DNA of 6,527 nucleotides, taken from positions 1 to 6,527 of the forward strand of contig CAIKVF010000252.1 in the NCBI GenBank assembly GCA_903830745.1, in the 5' to 3' direction. This document shows positions 1 through 5,895 of the stretch, in pieces. Each line of letters starts with the position of its first letter. Positions within the stretch are counted from its first letter, which is position 1. The translations under genes and the position numbers were made by a program. The notes under the pieces were generated by a model, which saw only the letters and a program-made list of their open reading frames with translations, was not told where the DNA came from and did no database searches. This DNA is from an uncultured Actinomycetes bacterium (GTDB lineage Bacteria; Actinomycetota; Acidimicrobiia; Acidimicrobiales; RAAP-2).

Positions 1-333
1 CGAATTGATGGTGCGGCTAACTACAAATTGCATTTTGAGCCAGGAGGCACACCTCCTGCAGACGCGTTCTGGTCTGTAACGGCGTATGACGGCGATGGGT
101 TTTTAGTTGAAAATGAACTCAATCGCTACTGCATTGGAAGTAGCGATCAACTTGAATACAACAATGATGGTTCACTTGACATTTACCTAGGGCCAACGCT
201 TCCAAGTGAGAGTCCACTCTCGAACTGGTTGCCAACGTGCGCTGGTGGAAGCGATCCTTCACTGCGCCTCTATGACCCACGCCCTGAGGCGTACGACGGC
301 ACGTGGGAGCCACCTGTAGCTCAGCGTATTTGA
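1..333 (+). CDS. DUF1214-family protein, C-terminal part (5' end outside window)
   Basis: Frame 1 is open from the first base, so the gene begins upstream. The TTG at 28 is not a believable start because the domain signature is already under way before it (DGAANYKLHF). The 110 visible residues match the end of DUF1214 proteins: a dGaanYklhF strand, a PPADAFWSVTAYD motif, an NRY motif, an NNDGSLDIYLGP strand, a NWLPT motif, and a closing LRLYDPRPEAYDGTWEPP. DUF1214 is often found together with DUF1254. Its biochemical function is not established, and the part that would show a signal peptide or partner domain is not visible. The stop codon (331-333) lies inside the 3' end of the convergent pabBC gene, a 13-base tail-to-tail overlap. 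Family membership is fairly sure; function is unknown. Confidence 0.85.
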   Translation, partial: RIDGAANYKLHFEPGGTPPADAFWSVTAYDGDGFLVENELNRYCIGSSDQLEYNNDGSLDIYLGPTLPSESPLSNWLPTCAGGSDPSLRLYDPRPEAYDGTWEPPVAQRI

Positions 334-2054
334 GCAGTCTCAGTTCCTCTGAGTGAGTTAAAGATAATTATCTGATCAGCGTCTTTCACATCTTGAGGTA
401 AGAGGATTCGCTCTTCGAGCACTCCTTGAGCGAGCAATGAAGCACGCTCGATCCCAGGCAGGCACCCTGAACTGAGTGGTGGGGTGAACCAATTGCCATG
501 TAGCTGAATCGCAAAATTTGCAATGGTCGTTTCCGTACATTCCCCACGTTCATTGATGAGAATCACGTCATCAACATTTTCTTGTCGTCTGCATTCGTAG
601 ATAGCTCGGTTGGTTGTTTTGTGAAACAGTCGCAGGTCGCTGCTATCAACAGGATTGTTAGAGAAAGCGAGTGTAACGAGGTCTCGCTTACTTGGCGCAG
701 GCGCGGTTTCAATACCTACTGAGCCACTCATTGACAAGGTGAGTCGCACTCGGGCACCAAATGTCAATTCTTTGAGCCCACTCATAACTTGTTCATTGAT
801 GTCCGCTGGTACACGGTGACCTAATTGAGCAGCTGAACTTTTGAGGCGTGAAAGATGATCTTCAATGTGACTGTTTGCTTCGCCCGGTACGAAGCGGAAA
901 GTCTCGAGTAGATCAGCGGGAGCACTCATTGTGAGAACTCCAGATTTCAGAATCATCTCGTTATATTCCGCCTGAGGTGTTGAATCACTAACCACGCCAC
1001 CACCACTGCCGTAACGCGCGTCACCGTTGGGCAGAACTTCTGCGGTGCGAATTCCTACGCTGAACGTGGCGCTAATTGCGCCACTGGCGGGCGCTACAAG
1101 TCCAATGGCGCCACAATAAACGCCACGTGGCTGGTCTTCTAGTTCTCCAATTATTCGAAGCGAGCTCGATTTAGGCGCGCCTGTTACTGAGCCACAGGGG
1201 AAAAGTGCATCAAAGATTGAATCAAGACTCACATCATCTCTCGTGGTGCACGAAATTTCTGACACCATCTGCCACACAGTGGGGTACCCCTCAATGACAC
1301 ACAGCTCGTTAACTGAAACTGTTCCCGTTTTAGCAACTCGACCTAGATCGTTACGAAGAAGATCCACAATCATGATGTTTTCGGCTTGGTCTTTTGTGCT
1401 CTGGTGAAGCGACAGCGCGAGCGCTTGGTCTTCTGATTCAAAACGCCCTCGGCGAATGGTGCCCTTCATAGGACGTGTGCGCAGATGATCATTTCGCCAC
1501 TCGAAGAAGAGCTCAGGCGAGCCGCTAACGATTGACACATCTTCGAACTCCAGCAATGCTCCGTAGCTAGGTTGCTGTGCACTGAGAAGTTGACTGTAGA
1601 GTTCGCTCGGCTGTACCGCACTCGATTGGTGCATGGAAGTCAGATTGACTTGATACACGTCACCGTTTGCGATTGAATCAAGAATCGATTGAACTTTTTC
1701 TTGATACGAATGTTCACTTGTTTGACATTCCCAAGGTTTTTGATCTAAAGCCGACACCGGACTTTCAGACCAAGAATACGTTTCACAATTTTCAAAGAGT
1801 GCGAATTGTGCGAACACAGAACCATGTTTGACTGGCGTGAAATGTGCGCCATCACTGAATGCATCGGCGGCCTCAAAGCTCACGTAGCCCGCGCAGAAGA
1901 GGCCATTTCTGCTGGCTTCTTCAACTTCTTCAAGAACGCCATGCACTTCATTGAGTTGCGTTGCAATAAGTGTTCTAACTGGATTGCTTAACTGGCGAGT
2001 CAGTCGCTGGCGAGCATCATCGAATCGAGCGCGCGGGTGGTTAGAAGTAGTCAT
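321..2054 (-). CDS. pabBC: Aminodeoxychorismate synthase component I / aminodeoxychorismate lyase fusion (PabB-PabC)
   Basis: This 577-residue fusion enzyme is predicted to convert chorismate plus amidotransferase-derived ammonia to 4-amino-4-deoxychorismate, then eliminate pyruvate to give 4-aminobenzoate for folate synthesis in the cytosol. Residues about 1-375 form the chorismate-binding domain: YQVNLT at 134-139, PMKGT at 195-199, DLLRNDLG at 231-238, GSVTGAPK at 288-295 and the GSGGGVVSDS loop at 349-358. The Lys in PMKGT (K197) is the residue that separates PabB (PIKGT) from TrpE (PIAGT). Residues about 380-577 form a PLP fold-type IV lyase domain: ETFRF at 384-388, the PLP Lys K479 in FHKTTNR, ETTIANF at 508-514 and LPGIER at 532-537. 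The length suits PabBC fusions. The glutamine amidotransferase partner PabA is not in the window. The ATG has no clear Shine-Dalgarno; a TAAGGT hexamer at 2081-2076 could be a -10 giving a short leader. The 3' end overlaps the DUF1214 gene by 13 bases. Confidence 0.95.
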   Translation of the reverse strand: MTTSNHPRARFDDARQRLTRQLSNPVRTLIATQLNEVHGVLEEVEEASRNGLFCAGYVSFEAADAFSDGAHFTPVKHGSVFAQFALFENCETYSWSESPVSALDQKPWECQTSEHSYQEKVQSILDSIANGDVYQVNLTSMHQSSAVQPSELYSQLLSAQQPSYGALLEFEDVSIVSGSPELFFEWRNDHLRTRPMKGTIRRGRFESEDQALALSLHQSTKDQAENIMIVDLLRNDLGRVAKTGTVSVNELCVIEGYPTVWQMVSEISCTTRDDVSLDSIFDALFPCGSVTGAPKSSSLRIIGELEDQPRGVYCGAIGLVAPASGAISATFSVGIRTAEVLPNGDARYGSGGGVVSDSTPQAEYNEMILKSGVLTMSAPADLLETFRFVPGEANSHIEDHLSRLKSSAAQLGHRVPADINEQVMSGLKELTFGARVRLTLSMSGSVGIETAPAPSKRDLVTLAFSNNPVDSSDLRLFHKTTNRAIYECRRQENVDDVILINERGECTETTIANFAIQLHGNWFTPPLSSGCLPGIERASLLAQGVLEERILLPQDVKDADQIIIFNSLRGTETAQIR

Positions 2055-2129
2055 GAGAGAAGGTGATTTTTAGTTACCTTAGCCCCAGGATTCAAAAGGC
2101 ATTTTTTGGGTTTCTAGTCACTTTTGAGC

Positions 2130-2191
2130 TGTGGATAACGTGAGGTTTACTAGTTGATTACGTTGCCAATGTGAAAAACATCGGTGGATAA
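2130..2191 (-). promoter_or_regulatory. Pair of DnaA-box-like 9-mers, same orientation
   Basis: The minus strand reads TTATCCACA at 2138-2130, a perfect match to the bacterial DnaA-box consensus. A second copy, TTATCCACC, lies at 2191-2183 in the same orientation with one mismatch at the last base. They are 53 bases apart, upstream of pabBC and of the candidate ncRNA. Binding by DnaA is inferred from the motif alone. No dnaA, dnaN or AT-rich unwinding element accompanies them, so this is not presented as an origin. Confidence 0.35.
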
Positions 2192-2264
2192 GCGACTTTG
2201 TGTTGGGCATAACTTCCTGATATCCCCTTCACCCCTCACATTCATCCAATAGCTCTGGCAGAGT

Positions 2265-2525
2265 GCAATCAGTAGTTCACGTAGTACCAGTCTTAGTCGG
2301 ACTGATCCGCAAGGAGAGGAAAGATTGAGAAGGTGAGGGACCTCGCAAGAGGGACAGAGCCTTCGAGGCACAAAATGGAGTTCGGTCCATGAGTGCAAAG
2401 ACAAATGACGTGAAATGCACGCCATTGATGTAGGCCTGTCCGACACGGGATACGTTGATGTGCCTTCGGGAAACCCGAGGGGCTGGCGAGTTCGCTCACT
2501 GGTCACTCGGGTTTTTCGGCTTTTT
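2265..2525 (+). ncRNA. Candidate structured non-coding RNA, unclassified
   Basis: No convincing protein gene occupies this stretch, yet it is dense in hairpins whose loop types favour the + strand as RNA. Examples: CCTC-GCAA-GAGG at 2341-2352 (GNRA loop); CAGTC/GACTG at 2288-2304; ATGGA/TCCAT at 2375-2390; AATGACGTG/CACGCCATT at 2404-2426 (one A-C mismatch); and a terminator hairpin with a TTCG loop at 2471-2514. Longer-range pairings are possible: GGACAG-A-GCC at 2352-2361 with GGCCTGTCC at 2433-2441, and a closing helix of GCA, ATCA and CGTA (2265-2283) with TACG, TGAT and TGC (2451-2463). I looked for RNase P, SRP RNA, tmRNA and tRNA signatures and did not find them. The next + strand gene starts at 4772, so it is unlikely to be a leader. 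The 5' end is uncertain: I placed it at the outermost helix. A weak promoter (TTGCCA 2163-2168, GATAAG 2187-2192) would start it near 2199. All pairings were found by eye, not by folding software. Confidence 0.42.
2471..2525 (+). terminator. Rho-independent terminator, strong on + strand, possibly bidirectional
   Basis: AAACCCGAG at 2471-2479 pairs with CTCGGGTTT at 2506-2514. The enclosed bases continue the stem with a few wobbles and mismatches up to GAG-TTCG-CTC at 2488-2497, giving one 44-base hairpin capped by a TTCG loop. On the + strand it is followed by T-rich sequence (TTTTT at 2512-2516 and again at 2521-2525). In the minus direction it sits just beyond the stop codon of the nucleotidyltransferase gene (ending at 2536) and could also end that operon, though its minus-strand T run is only three bases. 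Confidence 0.75.
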
Positions 2526-2535
2526 AAGCGCGAAA

Positions 2536-3375
2536 TTAACTAAACGCGAATTCGGGACGCTGTCCCGCAGCAATTTCTTCACGAACTAGCAGCTGCGCCA
2601 GTGGAAGATCATCAGCGTGGGTGACGCCAATGCAACGAGATGATGTTGGTAGAACATCAAAGCGAAGTGGTGTTCGGTGCAAGATTCCGCCGACGAACGT
2701 TGAGAGCTGAATTTCTGGCTCCGCTGCAAAGTCGTGTTTTGAAACCGCTTCAGCCATCAGGTCCCACATCTGTGGTCGAAAGCCCCAGAGGTTCATTGAA
2801 ACCGTCGATTGTGGGTGAAGAACGCGTGGCTCAGTGTTGTCGTCGGCAATGAATCCGTCGAGTGTCGCCTGCACGTTTCTACGTTCGTGAATGTCGGTGA
2901 GGTGCCCATTAACTACGTTGCACGTTCCTCGAGATACTGGAAGGTCTCCAACGAGTGCACGGTCGAGTTGAAAACCAACGAGACAGTTGTTAGTTGACTC
3001 TTGAAGATGCTTTCCGAGTGTTGCGAATGATTCACGACCATACACGTCATCAGCATTTGAAACACCAAAAGGCTTCGTAACGTCAATTACTGATCGTGCG
3101 CTGAGTACTGCGTCAACGGTGCCACGGATTTCTTTTTGAATGACGAATGAAATCTTGTGTCCCTTGGGCCAGAACTTTGCGACGTGGTCCATGATTGAAG
3201 GACCAGTTTCTGCGTTCACAACAAAGACAATGTCGTCGAATCCTGCGGCGAAGGCGTCTGAGCCAATGAGGTCAATAACGGCTTCACCGTGCATGCCAAT
3301 AGGGGCAAGTTGTTTGGTGCCGCCGTAGCGGCGGGCCCTGCCCGCAGCCAAAATAACGAGAGCTGGACTATTCAT
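2536..3375 (-). CDS. Nucleotidyltransferase (NTP_transferase / sugar-nucleotidyltransferase-like)
   Basis: This predicted cytosolic GT-A-fold nucleotidyltransferase is of the type that transfers a nucleotidyl group to a phosphorylated substrate; the substrate cannot be read from sequence. With the ATG at 3375 it has 279 residues. The nucleotide-binding loop LAAGRARRYGGTKQ spans residues 9-22, with the pyrophosphorylase-like Gly, Arg and Lys positions. NADD at 107-110 probably carries the metal-binding acid. VSRG (147-150), SMNLWGF (193-199) and GVTHADD (250-256) fit a group of about 300-residue stand-alone nucleotidyltransferases. An in-frame GTG at 3384 would add three residues, but the ATG is preferred because it overlaps the fabH stop codon as TAATG, typical of translational coupling. 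It is the last gene of the thioesterase-fabH operon and is followed by the terminator at 2471-2525. The fold is fairly sure; the specific reaction and pathway are unknown. Confidence 0.82.
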   Translation of the reverse strand: MNSPALVILAAGRARRYGGTKQLAPIGMHGEAVIDLIGSDAFAAGFDDIVFVVNAETGPSIMDHVAKFWPKGHKISFVIQKEIRGTVDAVLSARSVIDVTKPFGVSNADDVYGRESFATLGKHLQESTNNCLVGFQLDRALVGDLPVSRGTCNVVNGHLTDIHERRNVQATLDGFIADDNTEPRVLHPQSTVSMNLWGFRPQMWDLMAEAVSKHDFAAEPEIQLSTFVGGILHRTPLRFDVLPTSSRCIGVTHADDLPLAQLLVREEIAAGQRPEFAFS

Positions 3376-4295
3376 TACGCCCACTTCATAACTGCTGAGG
3401 CCCAGGTCATACCAGCACCAAAGCCAGTCATGAGTGCGTATTCGCCAGACTTCACACGACCATTCTTAAGGGCGTCGTAGTAGGCGAGTGGGATTGATGC
3501 ACTTGATGTATTGCCGTAGCGATCAAGAGTGATTACTGCGCGCTCCATGTCAATGCCGAGGCGCTGGCAAACAGCTTGGATAATGCGGATGTTTGCTTGA
3601 TGGGGAACTACGAGGCTGATCTGATCTGCAGTTACTCCGGCGAGTGCCATTGCTTTTTCAGCAGAGTCAACAACTACGCGCACGGCACGGCGAAATACTT
3701 CTGGTCCGTCCATGTAAAAGAATCCCTCGTGAGGAGCAGTGAGAATGTCTGCAGATGCGCCGTCGGAGCCAAGTACGAAAGAGAGAATTTCATTTACATT
3801 TTCGTCGTACTCAAGTACTGCAGCGCCACCACCGTCTCCGAGAAGAACAGCAGTATTGCGGTCGCTCCAGTCCACCCAGCCAGACAGGTGTTCTGAGCCA
3901 ATTAGAAGGATTCGCTTGGCACCAGTTTCGAGAAGTCCTTGAGCTGTGCGAACACCGTACATGAAGCCACTGCACGCGGCATTGAGGTCCATGGCCATGC
4001 AGTTCATTCCAAGGTCGTTGGCAATCATTGGCGCGGTGGCTGGGGCCATGCGCTCTGGGGTGGTGGTAGCGAGAATCAGTACGTCGATGTCGCTGGGGCT
4101 AACGCCAGCGTTCTTCATGGCTTCAGTCGCCGCCAGGACACCGAGTTCACGAGTTGAGCTACCTATGCGGCGCTCACGAATTCCAGTGCGCTCAGCAATC
4201 CATTCGTCAGACGTATCGAGAGTCTTAGAAAGGTCGTCATTTGTAACTATGTTTTCTGGGAGACCAATGCCCCAGCCAGTAAATCGAACACCCAT
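3375..4295 (-). CDS. fabH: 3-oxoacyl-ACP synthase III (ketoacyl-ACP synthase III, FabH family)
   Basis: FabH performs the first condensation of type II fatty-acid synthesis, joining an acyl-CoA primer to malonyl-ACP in the cytosol. The 306-residue protein shows the thiolase fold and complete catalytic triad: Cys108 in DLNAACSGF, His232 in VPHQANIRI and Asn262 in GNTSSASIP. Other family marks are TSDEWIAERTGIRERR (28-43), LLGDGGGAAVL (151-161) and the C-terminal GFGAGMTWAS (291-300). A FabH-like enzyme using another starter, or a specialised acyl condensing enzyme, cannot be excluded, because no fabD, acpP or fabF adjoins it. The start is supported by a good Shine-Dalgarno (AGGAAAGAGG at 4311-4302, six bases before ATG). 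It is the middle gene of the operon: 26 bases after the thioesterase gene, with its stop overlapping the next ATG. Confidence 0.93.
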   Translation of the reverse strand: MGVRFTGWGIGLPENIVTNDDLSKTLDTSDEWIAERTGIRERRIGSSTRELGVLAATEAMKNAGVSPSDIDVLILATTTPERMAPATAPMIANDLGMNCMAMDLNAACSGFMYGVRTAQGLLETGAKRILLIGSEHLSGWVDWSDRNTAVLLGDGGGAAVLEYDENVNEILSFVLGSDGASADILTAPHEGFFYMDGPEVFRRAVRVVVDSAEKAMALAGVTADQISLVVPHQANIRIIQAVCQRLGIDMERAVITLDRYGNTSSASIPLAYYDALKNGRVKSGEYALMTGFGAGMTWASAVMKWA

Positions 4296-4301
4296 TAGAG
4301 A

Positions 4302-4326
4302 CCTCTTTCCTAGATAAAAGTCTAGG
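4302..4326 (-). promoter_or_regulatory. fabH ribosome-binding site next to a 6-bp inverted repeat
   Basis: Between the thioesterase and fabH genes, CCTAGA (4309-4314) and TCTAGG (4321-4326) form a perfect inverted repeat around a six-base loop. One arm holds the thioesterase stop codon; the other overlaps the 5' edge of the fabH Shine-Dalgarno (AGGAAAGAGG, 4311-4302). If the hairpin forms in mRNA it could modulate fabH initiation, but the core GAGG remains outside the stem. The repeat is visible; the regulatory role is inference. Confidence 0.4.
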
Positions 4327-4735
4327 CCTCTGGCTGTGAAGAATTGGGAGCCTTCAAAACCTGCAATGTCAGGCGCGCAATGGCAATTTTGCGGTCTCGT
4401 TCGTCAGTGAGATCAATGTTCCAAACGTGGACGCTGCGTCCGGTGCGAATTGGCGTCGCTGTGGCGGTGAGTGTTCCCTTAGTCATAGAGCGAAGGTGTG
4501 AAATGTTGAGCTCAGTTCCAACAACAATGAACTCAGGGCCAACAGTTGTCGCTCCACCAATTGATCCGGCGCTTTCGGCCATGAGTGCAGAAACGCCACC
4601 ATGAAGAATCCCGTAGGGCTGGTGAACACGTGGGCCCACTTGCACCTGGCAGACAACTTTTTCGGGGGTGGCAAGGATAATTTCAATCCCCAATTGGTCG
4701 TGCACGTTCATTAGCTGGGGGATGTGATCTGTCAT
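4322..4735 (-). CDS. Hotdog-fold acyl-CoA thioesterase, YdiI/MenI (PaaI) type
   Basis: This 137-residue single hotdog-domain protein is predicted to hydrolyse acyl- or aroyl-CoA thioesters in the cytosol, probably as a tetramer like its family. The helix segment reads QPYGILHGGVSALMAESAGS (39-58), with His45, Gly46-Gly47, the likely catalytic Glu54 and Ser58. The His-to-Glu and Glu-to-Ser spacings match E. coli YdiI (1,4-dihydroxy-2-naphthoyl-CoA thioesterase). Downstream, VVGTELNISHLRS (71-83) and SVHVWNIDL (101-109) also follow the YdiI pattern. No menaquinone genes are nearby, so a menI assignment is not justified; the gene could equally be a general acyl-CoA thioesterase acting beside fabH. 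It is first in the operon and starts 36 bases from the divergent ltaE. It lacks a Shine-Dalgarno, but TAGACT lies at -12 to -7 from its ATG, which suggests a leaderless message. Confidence 0.88.
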   Translation of the reverse strand: MTDHIPQLMNVHDQLGIEIILATPEKVVCQVQVGPRVHQPYGILHGGVSALMAESAGSIGGATTVGPEFIVVGTELNISHLRSMTKGTLTATATPIRTGRSVHVWNIDLTDERDRKIAIARLTLQVLKAPNSSQPEA

Positions 4736-4765
4736 TTACACAGTCTAGAAGTTGGCCTGTAGCCT
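4735..4765 (+). promoter_or_regulatory. Leaderless-type promoter of ltaE
   Basis: TAGCCT (4760-4765) lies at -12 to -7 from the A of the ltaE ATG at 4772, mirroring the opposite promoter. A TTTACA at 4735-4740 matches five of six -35 bases, but the spacer is long at 19 bases. No Shine-Dalgarno precedes ltaE. The two promoters overlap, so their polymerases would compete. Confidence 0.5.
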
Positions 4766-4771
4766 CGTTAA
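4742..4771 (-). promoter_or_regulatory. Leaderless-type promoter of the thioesterase-fabH operon
   Basis: On the minus strand TAGACT (4747-4742) fits TANNNT at exactly -12 to -7 from the A of the ATG at 4735, so transcription would start at or near the first base of the codon. TTAACG at 4771-4766, with an 18-base spacer, matches four of six bases of TTGACA. No Shine-Dalgarno is present, which agrees with leaderless translation. Confidence 0.5.
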
Positions 4772-5794
4772 ATGACCAAACGCGTAGATCTCAGAAGCGA
4801 TACCGTCACCCAGCCCACACAGGCCATGCGTGACGCAATGGCAAGTGCGGTTGTTGGTGACGACGGCTCGGGTGAAGACCCCACCATTAACGAACTTGAA
4901 GCACGCTACGCAAAGATTGTCGGAAAAGAAGCTGCAGTTTTTGTCCCTTCTGGCGTGATGGCGAATCAAATTGCGATTCGTGTCAACACGAGACCCGGAG
5001 ACGTAATCATCGCTGGACGTGATCAGCACGTAGTGAGCTTCGAGCTTGGTGCGGCGGCACGAAACTCCGGCGTGCAGTTTGCACTTGTTGACGACGTAAC
5101 AGGTCAACTGAACGTAGACGACGTACTTTCAATCATCGACGCTGAAGCTGATCATCAACCTCACATTGCAATGGTGTCGGTTGAGAACACGCACATGCCA
5201 TCTGGTGGAACACCGTGGAATGTTCGAGACCTTGTTGCCCTGAAATCAGCAATTGGAAACCTGCCACTTCACCTCGACGGTGCACGACTCTTTAACGCAG
5301 TGGTGGCGACAGGAACATCGGCGAAAGAATTTGCAGCACCAGCCAACACAGTTATGACCTGCATGTCCAAAGGTCTCTGCGCACCAGTTGGTTCACTGCT
5401 CGCAGGAAGTGCCACTGACATGGAGACTGCACGCATTGAGCGAAAGAGACTCGGTGGCGCAATGCGCCAAGCTGGAATCTTGGCCGCGGCGGGACTCGTG
5501 GCTCTTGACACAATGATTGATCGCCTCAGCGATGACCACGCGCGCGCAAAGCAACTCGCAACACTTTTTGCGCAGGCTTTTCCTGAAGCGAATTACGACC
5601 CAGCAACGTGTCAGACCAACATTGTTTCGTTTAACCACCCGCAGGCTCGACAAATTATTGGTGAATTAGAGCAGCTCGGAGTTGTGGGTGGCACAATTGG
5701 CCCGCGTCGCGTCCGTTTTGTTACGCACGCTGGCGTAAGTGACGATGACGTTACATTCGTTGCTGAAGTGCTGAAGAATTTCAAGCCTTCGTAG
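4772..5794 (+). CDS. ltaE: Low-specificity L-threonine aldolase (PLP fold type I)
   Basis: This enzyme is predicted to cleave L-threonine or L-allo-threonine to glycine and acetaldehyde (and the reverse) in the cytosol, feeding glycine and one-carbon metabolism. The 340-residue length is usual for the family. Landmarks in order: [12 protein letters not shown] (5-16); [10 protein letters not shown] (29-38); [10 protein letters not shown] (59-68); H86 in [12 protein letters not shown], which should stack on the PLP ring; ENTHMPSGG (138-146); HLDGAR (167-172), whose Asp169 should contact the pyridine nitrogen; the Schiff-base Lys200 in [29 protein letters not shown] (228-240); and VRFVTH (314-319), whose Arg should hold the substrate carboxylate. 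All key residues are present. The start follows directly on a leaderless-type -10 box. It diverges from the thioesterase operon and is followed, after 101 bases with inverted repeats, by the MgtE-like gene on the same strand. Related beta-hydroxy amino acid aldolases are the only realistic alternative. Confidence 0.94.
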   Translation: MTKRVDLRSDTVTQPTQAMRDAMASAVVGDDGSGEDPTINELEARYAKIVGKEAAVFVPSGVMANQIAIRVNTRPGDVIIAGRDQHVVSFELGAAARNSGVQFALVDDVTGQLNVDDVLSIIDAEADHQPHIAMVSVENTHMPSGGTPWNVRDLVALKSAIGNLPLHLDGARLFNAVVATGTSAKEFAAPANTVMTCMSKGLCAPVGSLLAGSATDMETARIERKRLGGAMRQAGILAAAGLVALDTMIDRLSDDHARAKQLATLFAQAFPEANYDPATCQTNIVSFNHPQARQIIGELEQLGVVGGTIGPRRVRFVTHAGVSDDDVTFVAEVLKNFKPS

Positions 5795-5800
5795 CGAATT

Positions 5801-5839
5801 CCTTGTTGTACAAGGGTTCACGACAAGTTCATCTTGTCG
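5801..5839. repeat. Two adjacent inverted repeats sharing ACAAG/CTTGT
   Basis: CCTTGT and ACAAGG (5801-5815) form a perfect 6-bp inverted repeat with a 3-base centre. CGACAAG and CTTGTCG (5821-5839) form a perfect 7-bp inverted repeat with a 5-base centre. Both are built on ACAAG/CTTGT and lie just past the ltaE stop codon. Neither is followed by a T run, so they are poor intrinsic terminators. The second overlaps the possible -35 of the MgtE-like gene, making a regulator-binding operator an alternative. Confidence 0.5.
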
Positions 5840-5861
5840 CACTGGTGCTCATCAGGATAAA
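5834..5861 (+). promoter_or_regulatory. Possible promoter of the MgtE-like gene
   Basis: TTGTCG (5834-5839) and GATAAA (5856-5861), with a 16-base spacer, each match four of six consensus bases. The predicted message would carry a leader of about 30 bases with AAAGG at 5884-5888 as a modest ribosome-binding site seven bases before the ATG. A TAGCCT at 5866-5871, the same hexamer as the ltaE -10, is an alternative -10. Confidence 0.3.
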
Positions 5862-5895
5862 CGGGTAGCCTTGGAGGGTCTCTAAAGGCCTTTCT

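Noticed and set aside
339..353. CTCAG/CTGAG inverted repeat near the convergent gene ends, as a terminator
   Set aside because: The stem is only five base pairs with no T run after it on either strand, and it lies within pabBC coding sequence.
362..373. Perfect 12-base palindrome AGATAATTATCT
   Set aside because: It lies inside the conserved 3' coding sequence of pabBC and is explained by codons for Asp-Gln-Ile-Ile; no sign of a site function.
2130..2191. Replication origin
   Set aside because: Only two DnaA-like boxes are seen, with no dnaA/dnaN neighbours and no evident AT-rich unwinding element.
2297..2330. GAGGAAAG at 2316-2323, resembling the RNase P RNA conserved segment GAGGAAAGUCCGG
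   Set aside because: The match stops after GAGGAAAG, and the partner segment ACAGAA...GGCUUA is absent downstream, so RNase P RNA is not supported.
2150..2506. 118-codon minus-strand open frame (and a nested 68-codon frame) across the intergenic region
   Set aside because: The translation shows no recognisable domain and has an odd composition rich in Ser, Arg, Leu and Cys. The DNA beneath it is hairpin-rich with RNA-type loops on the opposite strand. I treat it as a chance frame.
3375..3384. GTG at 3384 as start of the nucleotidyltransferase
   Set aside because: It would add only three residues before the conserved N-terminus; the ATG at 3375 overlaps the fabH stop in the common TAATG arrangement and is preferred.
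5884..5893. AAAGGCCTTT palindrome just before the MgtE-like start codon
   Set aside because: The AAAGG half is sufficiently explained as a ribosome-binding site. The palindrome is short and perfectly self-complementary without a loop, so a hairpin is unlikely.
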